Source of the DNA: Paracoccus isoporae
GTDB lineage: Bacteria > Pseudomonadota > Alphaproteobacteria > Rhodobacterales > Rhodobacteraceae
Assembly (NCBI RefSeq): GCF_900101865.1
Contig: NZ_FNAH01000006.1
Span: forward strand, 1-64,000
DNA length: 64,000 bases
Reading direction: 5' to 3'
This document shows, one piece after another, positions 56,551 to 64,000 of this stretch. The notes under the pieces were generated by a model. The model did not search any database, was not told the DNA's origin, and worked only from the letters and a program-made list of their open reading frames with translations. Both the position numbers and the translations under genes were made by a program. Position 1 is the stretch's first letter. Each line of letters starts with the position of its first letter.

Positions 56551-57713
56551 GCGAAATATCTTTCCAGGATCCGGCGATAGATGGCCTGCAGCGCGCGCAC
56601 CTCCTGCGCCGGGACCCGCTCATCGACCTGGTGCATCAGCCTTCCCACCAGGCCGAACTCCACCACCGGGCAGTGATCCTTGACAAAGCGCGCATCCGAG
56701 GTGCCGCCGGAGGTGGACAGCTCCGGGCGCAGCCCGGTCTCGGCCTCGACCACCTCGCGCACCAGATCGACAAAGGGGCCCGGCTCGGTCAGGAAGCTTT
56801 CGCCGCTGACATGGGGCGTGAGCAGCAACGCCACGCCGGATTCGCCGCTGATCTTCGCCGCGCGCCGCTGGATCTCCGCATCAAGACTGTCGGGCGTGTG
56901 CAGATCGTTGAAGCGGATGTTGAACGTGGCCGTCGCCATTTCGGGCACCACGTTCACCGCCTCGTTGCCGCAATCCACGGTCGTGACTTGAAGGCTGGAG
57001 GGCTGGAAATGGTCCGACCCTTCGTCTAGCGGGGTCGAGGCCAGCCCGTCCAGAAACCAGCACAGCGCGTGAAGCGGGTTGCGCACCAGATGCGGATAGG
57101 CGGCATGACCCTGCACGCCACGCGCCGTCACCCGATACGTCACCGAACCGCGCCGGCCGATCTTCATCATGTCGCCGAGTTGTTCGGGACAGGACGGCTC
57201 GCCTACGAGGCAGACCGACATTTGCTCGCCCTGTTCCGCCATCCAGTCGAGCAGCGCGATGGTTCCGTCCCGGCCCGGCCCTTCCTCATCGGCGGTGATG
57301 GCAAGAATGATCGCGCCATCCGGCGGTGTCGCGGTCACGAAGTCGATGGCCGCCGCCGCGAAGGCCGCCACGCCCGATTTCATGTCCGTCGCGCCACGGC
57401 CCCAAATGATCCCATCGGAGTCGATCAGCCCGGAAAACGGCGGATGCGTCCAGCTTGCCAGATCGCCCGGCGGCACGACATCGACGTGACCGTTGAAGCC
57501 GAAGCTGTGTTCGGCATCCTTGGCACCCCAGCGGGCGAAGAGGTTGGGCGTACCGTTCCGGTCGACCCGCGTGCAGTCGAACCCGGCATCCGTCAGCAGA
57601 TCCTCAAGCAGGGTCAGCGCCCCCGCCTCCTGCGGTGTCACCGAAGGGCAGCGGATCAGTTGCGCGGTCAGTTCAGCGGCGTCGGTCACGATCGGCTCTC
57701 CCACAGATGACAC
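56547..57713 (-). CDS. dapE: Succinyl-diaminopimelate desuccinylase
   Basis: A 388-residue M20 metallohydrolase. [25 protein letters not shown] and [11 protein letters not shown] supply the two-zinc ligands; the SGVAPEL-type region reads [15 protein letters not shown]. It releases LL-diaminopimelate from its N-succinyl form for lysine and peptidoglycan, feeding the DAP-specific MurE in this window. Confidence 0.94.
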   Translation of the reverse strand: MSSVGEPIVTDAAELTAQLIRCPSVTPQEAGALTLLEDLLTDAGFDCTRVDRNGTPNLFARWGAKDAEHSFGFNGHVDVVPPGDLASWTHPPFSGLIDSDGIIWGRGATDMKSGVAAFAAAAIDFVTATPPDGAIILAITADEEGPGRDGTIALLDWMAEQGEQMSVCLVGEPSCPEQLGDMMKIGRRGSVTYRVTARGVQGHAAYPHLVRNPLHALCWFLDGLASTPLDEGSDHFQPSSLQVTTVDCGNEAVNVVPEMATATFNIRFNDLHTPDSLDAEIQRRAAKISGESGVALLLTPHVSGESFLTEPGPFVDLVREVVEAETGLRPELSTSGGTSDARFVKDHCPVVEFGLVGRLMHQVDERVPAQEVRALQAIYRRILERYFA

Positions 57714-57723
57714 AGGCCTAGCC

Positions 57724-58491
57724 TCAGCACGCGAGGATTTCCAGACCGCGCCGCACGAGGTTCAGCCCCGTCAGCACCAGAAGCACCAGCGTCCAGCGGC
57801 GGAACTGGTCCACGTCCAGCCGGTCATGCACCCATAACCCGGCCAGCATCCCGGCCAGCCCCGGCAGCACCAGAATGGCCGAGAGCGGCAACGTGCTGGC
57901 GTTGAGCACGCCGGAAAACAGATGCGCCACGAACAGCACCACCGCGCCAAGCAGGAAGACGACGCCCTGCACCCGCATCTGCTCGGTCTTGCTGACGCCG
58001 ATGGACAGCAGATAGACGATCAGCGGCGGGCCCCAGATGCCCGAGATCCCGCCATAGAGCCCGCCGATGATCCCGGACCAGATCTCCGCGCGGCGGGTAC
58101 GGCCGATCGGCAACCGCAGCGGCCGTCCTGACAATTGCCAGACGGCGAAGGCAATGATCGGCACGCCCAGCGTCAGATACATCAGGCTTTGCGGCACCGA
58201 CCGGACGAACAGCGCCGAGACCACGATGAATATGCAGACCATCGCGATATGCCAGCGGAAGCGCCGGATCGAGCCGCTTGCCGCCCCGACGCCCTGCCGC
58301 CCGGCCTGGACGATATTCGTCACCAGCGTCGGCAGGATCAGGGCCGCCAGCGCAAGCTGTGGCGACATCACCGAGGCAAAGGCCGACATCATGATCATCG
58401 GCATGGCAAAGCCGACTGCGCCTTTCACGAAACCGGCGATCCCGGTCACGGCGAAGACGAACCAAAACAGCGCAGGATCAAGGCCGAGCAT
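57724..58491 (-). CDS. TauE/SafE-family anion permease
   Basis: A 255-residue membrane protein with about eight hydrophobic segments. [21 protein letters not shown] in the first half and [21 protein letters not shown] in the second are the duplicated TauE/SafE motifs. Members export sulfite, sulfoacetate or related acids; the substrate is not indicated by context. ATG 58491 ([10 protein letters not shown]) is used. It ends 10 bp before dapE starts. Confidence 0.86.
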   Translation of the reverse strand: MLGLDPALFWFVFAVTGIAGFVKGAVGFAMPMIMMSAFASVMSPQLALAALILPTLVTNIVQAGRQGVGAASGSIRRFRWHIAMVCIFIVVSALFVRSVPQSLMYLTLGVPIIAFAVWQLSGRPLRLPIGRTRRAEIWSGIIGGLYGGISGIWGPPLIVYLLSIGVSKTEQMRVQGVVFLLGAVVLFVAHLFSGVLNASTLPLSAILVLPGLAGMLAGLWVHDRLDVDQFRRWTLVLLVLTGLNLVRRGLEILAC

Positions 58492-58657
58492 GAGGCGACA
58501 GTAGCGGCGGCGGGACCGGCCGCAACTGCAATCGCCGCTTTCAGCGTGGCTTGCGGGCAACAGAGTTGCCCATAAGTGTCACCTGCTGCGCTGTGAAAGC
58601 ATCGCTGCGGGCCGCGGCCGGTTTCCGGCCAGCACGTTGATAATCCATGCGGCAAGC

Positions 58658-58678
58658 CGATTTCGGGCCCCGAAATCG
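58658..58678. repeat. Perfect 9-bp inverted repeat upstream of the 58783 gene
   Basis: CGATTTCGG (58658-58666), GCC, CCGAAATCG (58670-58678). It lies in a 290-bp gap that otherwise holds no gene, about 100 bp before the next start. Possible operator or terminator without T-run. Confidence 0.5.
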
Positions 58679-58782
58679 TTGCATTGCCGCCTCTTGGCTG
58701 ACATTTCAGTGAGTTGACCCTTGAACAAGGCGGTGCAATTCCGGCTTCAATGACCTTGATTCGTTAATATCGGAGACGCCGC

Positions 58783-59322
58783 ATGTTCCGCCAACTGACT
58801 GCAGCCGCGCTTGCCACCGTTGCGCTCGCCGCCTGCGAACCGACCGCCACCGCGACCCCGGACGAACCCTACTCCACCATTCCGACCGGCGATTACGTCC
58901 TGTTCAATATCGGCGGCGACGTGCTGAGCGTCCGTCATACCACCATGACCATCACGCCGACCCAGATCAGCGGCCGCACCGGATGCAGCAGCTTCGCGGC
59001 GCCGATCACCGGCACGCCGCCGGAAATCGCAGTGGGCGAGATCCAGACCGCCGGCCAGCCCTGTCGCTGGAGCGCGCAGGAGACCGCGTTCTTCAACGCG
59101 CTGCGCGTGGCCAACCGCATCAGCTACGAAGACGGCGTGATGCGCATTTCCGGCGGGCCCAATACGCTGACCTTCGAGTATGGCCGGCTGGCCTCTCGCG
59201 AGGGCGTGATCGGCCGCAACCTGAACCCGAACGCGCAGCCCGCCGCGCCGGAGGAGCCTGTCGCGGCCGCCATGCCGGTCAGCGCGGCGGCCGCCTCGCC
59301 GGTGGAATCGGCCGTCCAGTAG
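58783..59322 (+). CDS. Predicted lipoprotein with META/HslJ-like domain
   Basis: A 179-residue protein with a lipoprotein signal (MFRQLTAAALATVALAAC, Cys18). TMTITPTQISGRTGCSSFAAPITGTPP and QETAFFNALRVANRISYEDGVMRISG resemble META-domain proteins of the HslJ type, which in E. coli relate to envelope stress and novobiocin resistance. The tail is Ala/Pro/Glu-rich. Distant similarity only. Confidence 0.65.
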   Translation: MFRQLTAAALATVALAACEPTATATPDEPYSTIPTGDYVLFNIGGDVLSVRHTTMTITPTQISGRTGCSSFAAPITGTPPEIAVGEIQTAGQPCRWSAQETAFFNALRVANRISYEDGVMRISGGPNTLTFEYGRLASREGVIGRNLNPNAQPAAPEEPVAAAMPVSAAAASPVESAVQ

Positions 59323-59328
59323 ATCGCA

Positions 59329-59790
59329 TCAAAGCTGCAGGGCCGTGGTTTCCGCCACGGTCCTGAGCGCGAAGGACGAATGCATCTGTGCCACGCCGGG
59401 CAGGCGAGCCAGATATTGGCGATGGATGCGCGCGAAATCCTCGGTATCGCGGACCACGAGCTTCAGCAGGTAATCCGCCGTTCCCGCCATCAGGTGACAT
59501 TCCAGCATGTCGGGTATCGCACGGACCGCACGCTCGAACCCCTCCAGCAGTTCCGTCGCCTGGCCGGACAGGGTGATCTCCACGAACACCGTGGTCGGGC
59601 GCCCCAGGCTGCGGCGATCCAGCATCGCGGCATAGCCGGTGATGACCCCCAGCTGTTCCAGCCGCTGCACCCGCCGATGGCAGGCAGAGGCGGACAGGTT
59701 CACCCGCTGCGCCAGCTCGGCATTGGTGATTCGGCCGTTCTTCTGCAGGATCGTCAGAATCCGGTGATCTGTGGCGTCGGTTTCGGTCAA
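59329..59790 (-). CDS. Lrp/AsnC-family regulator
   Basis: A regulator of about 153 residues. The DNA-binding part is ILQKNGRITNAELAQRVNLSASACHRRVQRLEQLGVI, followed by the RAM effector domain (LMAGTADYLLKLVVRDTEDFARIHRQYL). The start is uncertain: TTG 59790 gives the usual family length and has GGGAG 11 bp before it, while the frame is open to 59913. Its divergent placement beside ald and the family's amino-acid sensing suggest it regulates ald. Confidence 0.82.
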   Translation of the reverse strand: MTETDATDHRILTILQKNGRITNAELAQRVNLSASACHRRVQRLEQLGVITGYAAMLDRRSLGRPTTVFVEITLSGQATELLEGFERAVRAIPDMLECHLMAGTADYLLKLVVRDTEDFARIHRQYLARLPGVAQMHSSFALRTVAETTALQL

Positions 59791-59939
59791 GGCAACGATT
59801 TCTCCCGTGGAACGCGTGATCTGCGCAATATTCTCCCCCGCTCGAAATCTCGCAAGCCCGAGTTTCGCAGAATCTTCATCCCGGTCTGTGGCAGGATTCG
59901 CGCAAGGCCGCACGCGGCCATGACTTGCAGGAGGACAAG

Positions 59940-61052
59940 ATGCTGATTGGATGCCCGACCGAAATCAAGCCGCAGGAATTTCGCGTGGGGCTGCGCCCCG
60001 ATGCCGCCCGCGAGGCGATCCTGCGCGGCCACAAGGTGCTGGTCCAGACCGGGGCCGGGCTGGGCGCGGGATATACCGACGAGGACTACGTCGAGGCCGG
60101 GGCCGAGATCGCGCCCGACGCCAGGACGGTGTTCGACCGCGCCGACATGATCGTGAAGGTGAAGGAGCCGCAGGCGCCGGAACGCGCCATGCTGCGGCAG
60201 GGCCAGATCCTGTTCACCTATCTGCACCTGGCCCCGGATCCCGATCAGACCCGCGACCTGCTGGACTCCGGCGTCACCTCGATCGCCTATGAAACCGTGA
60301 CCGATGCGCGCGGCGGGCTGCCGCTGCTGGCGCCGATGTCGGAAGTCGCGGGCCGTCTCGCCCCGCAGGCCGGATCATGGGCGCTGCAAAAGGCCAATGG
60401 CGGCGAAGGCGTGCTGCTGGGGGGCGTGCCGGGGGTCCGGCCGGCCAATGTCGTCATCATCGGCGGCGGCGTGGTCGGCACCGCGGCGGCACGGGTCGCG
60501 GTCGGGATGGGGGCGAATGTCACGATCATGGACCGCTCGATCCCGCGCCTGTCCTATCTGGACGACGTGTTCCTCGGCCAGTTGACCACGCAATTCGCCA
60601 CCGCGGCCGCCACGGCGGAACTGCTGCCCACCGCCGACATGGTGATCGGCGCGGTGCTGGTGCCGGGGGCCGCGGCGCCCAAGCTGGTGACGCGCGAGCA
60701 GCTTTCGATCATGAAGCCCGGTGCGGTGCTGGTCGATGTGGCCATCGATCAGGGCGGCTGTTTCGAGACCTCGCGCCCGACCACGCATCAGGATCCGATC
60801 TACGAGGTGGACGGGATCGTGCATTATTGCGTCGCCAACATGCCCGGCGCCGTGCCGCGCACCTCGACCCAGGCGCTCGGCAATGCCACGATGCCCTTCC
60901 TTCTGGCCCTGGCCGACAAGGGCTGGCAGCAGGCGATCCGGGACGACGCACATCTGCGCGCGGGGCTTTCGACCCATGAGGGCAAGCTGACCTCCGCGCC
61001 GGTCGGCGCCGCCCTCGGCATTGACAGCATCGCTGCGGACAGCCTGCTCTGA
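59940..61052 (+). CDS. ald: Alanine dehydrogenase
   Basis: A 370-residue NAD-dependent enzyme that interconverts alanine with pyruvate and ammonia. MLIGCPTEIKPQEFRVGL opens the protein; the NAD loop is VIIGGGVVGTAAARVAVGMG; HYCVANMPGAVPRTSTQALGN is diagnostic. AGGAGG precedes ATG 59940. Divergent from the Lrp-family gene, a common arrangement for alanine catabolism. Confidence 0.95.
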   Translation: MLIGCPTEIKPQEFRVGLRPDAAREAILRGHKVLVQTGAGLGAGYTDEDYVEAGAEIAPDARTVFDRADMIVKVKEPQAPERAMLRQGQILFTYLHLAPDPDQTRDLLDSGVTSIAYETVTDARGGLPLLAPMSEVAGRLAPQAGSWALQKANGGEGVLLGGVPGVRPANVVIIGGGVVGTAAARVAVGMGANVTIMDRSIPRLSYLDDVFLGQLTTQFATAAATAELLPTADMVIGAVLVPGAAAPKLVTREQLSIMKPGAVLVDVAIDQGGCFETSRPTTHQDPIYEVDGIVHYCVANMPGAVPRTSTQALGNATMPFLLALADKGWQQAIRDDAHLRAGLSTHEGKLTSAPVGAALGIDSIAADSLL

Positions 61053-61059
61053 CGGCATG

Positions 61060-61089
61060 AAAAAAGCCGGGAGGGCCGACCCTCCCGGC
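61060..61089 (-). terminator. Intrinsic terminator between ald and mscL
   Basis: A6 run, GCCGGGAGGG (61066-61075), CCGA, CCCTCCCGGC (61080-61089). On the minus strand the perfect 10-bp stem is followed by TTTTTT, a strong mscL terminator 27 bp past its stop; it may also serve ald. Confidence 0.9.
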
Positions 61090-61115
61090 AAGTTCTAGTC
61101 GATCCGCAAGCGGGA

Positions 61116-61550
61116 TCAGACCTGCGGACGGGCGCGCAGCTCGTCGCGGATCTGGGCCAGCAGCTCTTCCGAGCTCGGGCCGGCCACGGCTTCCTCTTCC
61201 TTCTCCGCCACGGCCGCATCCTTGATCCGGTTCACGGCCTTGACCAGCAGGAAGACCACGAAGGCAATGATCAGGAAGTTGATCACGGCCGAGAAGAAGG
61301 CGCCATAGGCGAACACGTTCGCGCCCGCGTCGCGCGCGGCCTGAAGCGAGGCGTTTTCAGGCGCAGGGCCCGACAGCACCCAGTACTTGTCGGAAAAATC
61401 CGTGCCGCCGGTAATCAGACCGATGATCGGGTTGATCAGATCGGACACCAGCGAGGTGACGATAGCCGTGAAGGCGGCACCGATGATGATACCGACGGCC
61501 ATGTCCATGACATTGCCCTTGGCAATAAAGTCCTTGAATTCCTTGATCAT
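61116..61550 (-). CDS. mscL: Large-conductance mechanosensitive channel
   Basis: A 144-residue protein. [31 protein letters not shown] is the MscL N-terminal amphipathic helix and first membrane helix; [27 protein letters not shown] [17 protein letters not shown] is the second. The C-terminal acidic bundle ([22 protein letters not shown]) is present. It opens under membrane tension to release solutes on osmotic downshock. ATG 61550 is used although the frame extends to 61691. Confidence 0.95.
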   Translation of the reverse strand: MIKEFKDFIAKGNVMDMAVGIIIGAAFTAIVTSLVSDLINPIIGLITGGTDFSDKYWVLSGPAPENASLQAARDAGANVFAYGAFFSAVINFLIIAFVVFLLVKAVNRIKDAAVAEKEEEAVAGPSSEELLAQIRDELRARPQV

Positions 61551-61729
61551 GCGATTCTGTCTCCTCGTTCGCGCATGGTTGCGGGCGCTTATAGCATTTA
61601 TGACATAAATCAAGTGTGACGTAGCATCACGACGCCCTTGCCTTATCCGGGGCAATCCGCAGCTTTTCAGCAAAAACATGCCCTTGCGCAAATTGGCGCA
61701 ACTCGGGCGTGGCTGTCCACCAACTTATG

Positions 61730-64000
61730 TCAGAAACGGTCGATCAGCCGGTCCAGGTAATCGCGCTCGTCCTGCGGGCGGCTGCGCTCGCCCAGGCGGC
61801 GCCGGATTTCGGCCTGCAGATCGCGGGCCCGGTCATCGCCGGTTTCGGGGCTTGCCATCTCCTCGTCGGTAGAGATGCCGCCGCCCGTGCCCTGCATCGC
61901 CCGGCCCAGCGGGTCGCGGCGCGGCGCGGACAACCCGCGTTGCCCCTGCCCCTGCTGACCGCCGCGACGCTGCTGATCCAGCGTGCCCTGACCCTGGCCC
62001 TGCTGGCCCTGCTGCTGCCCGTCGGCCCGCTGCTGGCCCTGATCGAGCGCCCTGATCCCGTCGCGCAGCGCCTCGATCGCTTCGGCCTGCCTGTCGAGCG
62101 CGCCCGCCATGTCGCCGTTTTCCAGCGCCTCCTCGGCCCGCTGCATGGCGCGTCCAGCCCGATCCATCGCCTCGCCGGCCGCGTCGCCCTCGGCCGTGCC
62201 GCGCTCGGGCAGCAATCCGCGTTGCAGACCCAGATCGTCGCGAAGCTGGCGTTGCCGCTCGGCGAGGCTCTGCGGGTTCTCGCCCTCGCCTGCGCCCTCG
62301 CCTTCTCCCGCCGCGCCGGGCTGGGTCGGGCTTTCGCCGTCGAGACCCATCCATTCGTCCTGCAAATCGCGATAGGCCTCATCCGCCAGATCCTGCTGTT
62401 CGCGCAGCGTCTCCGCCATCCGGCCGGAGGAGCCGCGACGCTCCCCCTCTCCCTGCCCCTCGCCCTGCCGGACCTGCATGTTTTCCATCATCCGGTTGAA
62501 CTGCTCCAGCAGGGCCTGCGCCTCGGCCATCCGGCCCTCATTCATCAGGCGCTGGATTTCGTCCATCATCTGCTGGATCTGGTCGCCGCTCATCATCTGG
62601 GCGGGGGACTGATCGAAGCGGTCTGCGGGATTGCCGCCCTGCTCGGCCAGCCGGTCCAGATAATCGTCCGTGGCACGGCGCAGCTCGTCCATCAGCTCGC
62701 GGATTTCGTCCGGCGAGGCCCCCCGGCGCATGGCCTGGGCCAGCCGATCCTGTGCCCGCCGCATCCGCTCTAGCGCATCGGCCAGCCCGCCATCCTCGAA
62801 CTCCACCGCCACGCGCCACAATGCCTCGGCCAGGGCATCGCGCTGCGCGTCGGTCAGATCCTCGGTTTCCAGCCCGGCTATGATGGCGCGAAGCTCCCCG
62901 ATCATCGGGCGGCGGATGAAGTCATCGGGCTGCCAGATGATCGCCCGCAGCAGCCGGCCCGCGTCCGGCGCATTCTCGCGCGACCACATGATGTCGCGGC
63001 GCAGCTCAATCAGCGCGGCCGCCATCGGGTCGAAGAACCTGCGGCCGGGCAGATCCATCGCCAGCACCTCGGATTGCGCGGTCTGTCCGATTCCGTCCTG
63101 CACGTTCAGCCGGATCTCGACCGGCAGGTTGGCCCAGGCATGTTTCTTCAGATCGGCATCGAGCTGGCCCTCGAACTGCGCGCGCGCGCCACGAATGGGC
63201 AGCGCGAGGCGCAGGGGCGGGCGTGTTTCCGGCGCGGCTTCGAGGCCGTGACGGCGGTCCACGCGGGCCAGATCGAGCGTGATCTCCGCCTTCCCCTCGG
63301 TCAGGCCGAAATCATCCTGCGCCGAGAAGCTCTGGATCAGCCGTCCGTCTGCGCGCCGCTCCGCCGGCGGGCCGAGCGCAATCTGCGGCGCGTCGTCGGG
63401 GCGCACGGCGATCTGGATCTGCCGATCACCGATGCTGAGCATGCCATCCTGCTCGACCCGGAATTGCGGGGCACGCGCATCACCGCCGGGCTCTGCCTGT
63501 CCGACATCCTGCGTCACCTCCGTGTGGTCGCCATACAGACGCAGGCTGATGCGGCTGCCTTCGGGCAGGTCCAGCACCGTGCCGTCCGGGTGGCGGTTGA
63601 GATAGATGGTCGGCTTGCGGGTGTAGGCGGGCGGCTCGGCCCAGCCTTCCCAGCCGAGCCCGTCGGGCACGGCCTGAAGCGGCGTCTCCGCCGCGGGCCG
63701 CGACGGGGCCAGTGCCGCCAAGCCCTGCCCGATCTGGGCAGCACTGCCGAACAGCAGCGCCATCGCCACCGCCGTCAGCCCGGCCAGGCGAAAGGCGAAG
63801 GGGTCACGGCGGGAAAGCTGCGCATCCGCCGACACCCGCCGCGCGCCGCGCGCGCGCTGAACCATCTGCGCGCGATGCGCCTGCCACAACGCCCCGTCGC
63901 CACCGATGGCGGGATTGTCTCGCAGCGCCGAAAGCGGCCGCCCCGGCAGGCTGCGATCCAGCCGCCGCTCCGCCGCGTCGCGGGTGGGCTGGCGGAAGCG
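61730..64000 (-). CDS. DUF4175 (TIGR02302-type) protein, 5' end outside window
   Basis: At least 757 residues; no start is seen before the right edge. Upstream of the first candidate TTG at 63889 the frame stays open with family-like sequence (RRLDRSLPGRPLSALRDNPA). A hydrophobic segment (FRLAGLTAVAMALLFGSAAQIG) is followed by a beta-rich region and long acidic helices rich in Gln/Met/Arg, ending in a glycine-glutamine-rich linker (QQGQQGQGQG) and a conserved end (RRRLGERSRPQDERDYLDRLIDRF). Common in alphaproteobacteria; function unknown. Confidence 0.85.
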   Translation of the reverse strand, partial: RFRQPTRDAAERRLDRSLPGRPLSALRDNPAIGGDGALWQAHRAQMVQRARGARRVSADAQLSRRDPFAFRLAGLTAVAMALLFGSAAQIGQGLAALAPSRPAAETPLQAVPDGLGWEGWAEPPAYTRKPTIYLNRHPDGTVLDLPEGSRISLRLYGDHTEVTQDVGQAEPGGDARAPQFRVEQDGMLSIGDRQIQIAVRPDDAPQIALGPPAERRADGRLIQSFSAQDDFGLTEGKAEITLDLARVDRRHGLEAAPETRPPLRLALPIRGARAQFEGQLDADLKKHAWANLPVEIRLNVQDGIGQTAQSEVLAMDLPGRRFFDPMAAALIELRRDIMWSRENAPDAGRLLRAIIWQPDDFIRRPMIGELRAIIAGLETEDLTDAQRDALAEALWRVAVEFEDGGLADALERMRRAQDRLAQAMRRGASPDEIRELMDELRRATDDYLDRLAEQGGNPADRFDQSPAQMMSGDQIQQMMDEIQRLMNEGRMAEAQALLEQFNRMMENMQVRQGEGQGEGERRGSSGRMAETLREQQDLADEAYRDLQDEWMGLDGESPTQPGAAGEGEGAGEGENPQSLAERQRQLRDDLGLQRGLLPERGTAEGDAAGEAMDRAGRAMQRAEEALENGDMAGALDRQAEAIEALRDGIRALDQGQQRADGQQQGQQGQGQGTLDQQRRGGQQGQGQRGLSAPRRDPLGRAMQGTGGGISTDEEMASPETGDDRARDLQAEIRRRLGERSRPQDERDYLDRLIDRF

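Overview
The window is GC-rich DNA from an alphaproteobacterium, most likely a Rhodobacteraceae member close to Paracoccus/Rhodobacter. This rests on the alphaproteobacterial gene complements (mraZ-led division cluster, cytochrome c maturation genes, thiOSGEF with a TPP riboswitch, DUF4175 protein at the right edge) and on two RNA loci best known from Rhodobacter sphaeroides: a CCUCCUCCC-hairpin sRNA array behind a DUF1127 gene, and an attenuated leader upstream of mraZ. Nearly all DNA is coding. No tRNA, rRNA, CRISPR array or intact insertion sequence was seen.

Layout. 1-2720: start of tuf (minus), a DUF533 protein, a cytochrome c'/cytochrome b561 pair and a 48-residue secreted peptide. 2787-5036: parC. 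5187-5687: SH3 protein. 5694-14765 (minus): division and cell-wall cluster mraZ-rsmH-ftsL-ftsI-murE-murF-mraY-murD, tightly overlapping. 14766-15567: mraZ control region with a predicted 10-bp-phased MraZ operator over a TAAAAT box, a roughly 220-nt UpsM-like leader RNA and an intrinsic terminator about 50 nt before mraZ. 15568-18608: chrA, a DUF1127 gene, five tandem two-hairpin sRNAs (ten hairpins, each with CCTCCTCCC in the loop) ending in a strong terminator, then rlmJ. 18784-20192: SmtB-type operator, CDF metal exporter and ArsR sensor as one operon. 20264-21071: three tandem GC-rich palindromic repeats of about 275 bp plus a fragment. 21101-30273: acnA, DUF1223, EamA, yciB, an alpha/beta hydrolase, metZ and folE2. 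30393-34436: UvrD-type helicase, an inositol-monophosphatase-like gene of lower GC that may be acquired, another copy of the palindromic repeat, and a cupin. 34433-40599 (minus): yajC-secD-secF-Mth938-like-ccmA-ccmB-ccmC-ccmD-ccmG. 40804-45482: mazG, TPP riboswitch, two tiny ORFs, thiO-thiS-thiG-thiE-thiF. 45661-53825: L,D-transpeptidase, lipoprotein, glycosyltransferase-like protein, ileS, a membrane protein, queF, truncated haemoglobin and a VOC protein. 53822-64000: rnr, GNAT, dapE, TauE/SafE, lipoprotein, Lrp regulator divergent from ald, mscL, and a DUF4175 protein running off the edge.

How the parts work together. The dcw, sec and ccm blocks are housekeeping machinery for division, export and haem-protein assembly. 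The metal operon looks self-regulated through the ArsR protein, and the thiamine operon is gated by TPP. The most distinctive part is RNA-based. The CCUCCUCCC loops are complementary to Shine-Dalgarno sequences and follow a gene whose Rhodobacter relative encodes an RNA-binding protein. The mraZ leader appears built for partial termination, so one short RNA and the whole division operon would share a promoter. Both proposals are inference from sequence plus known relatives.
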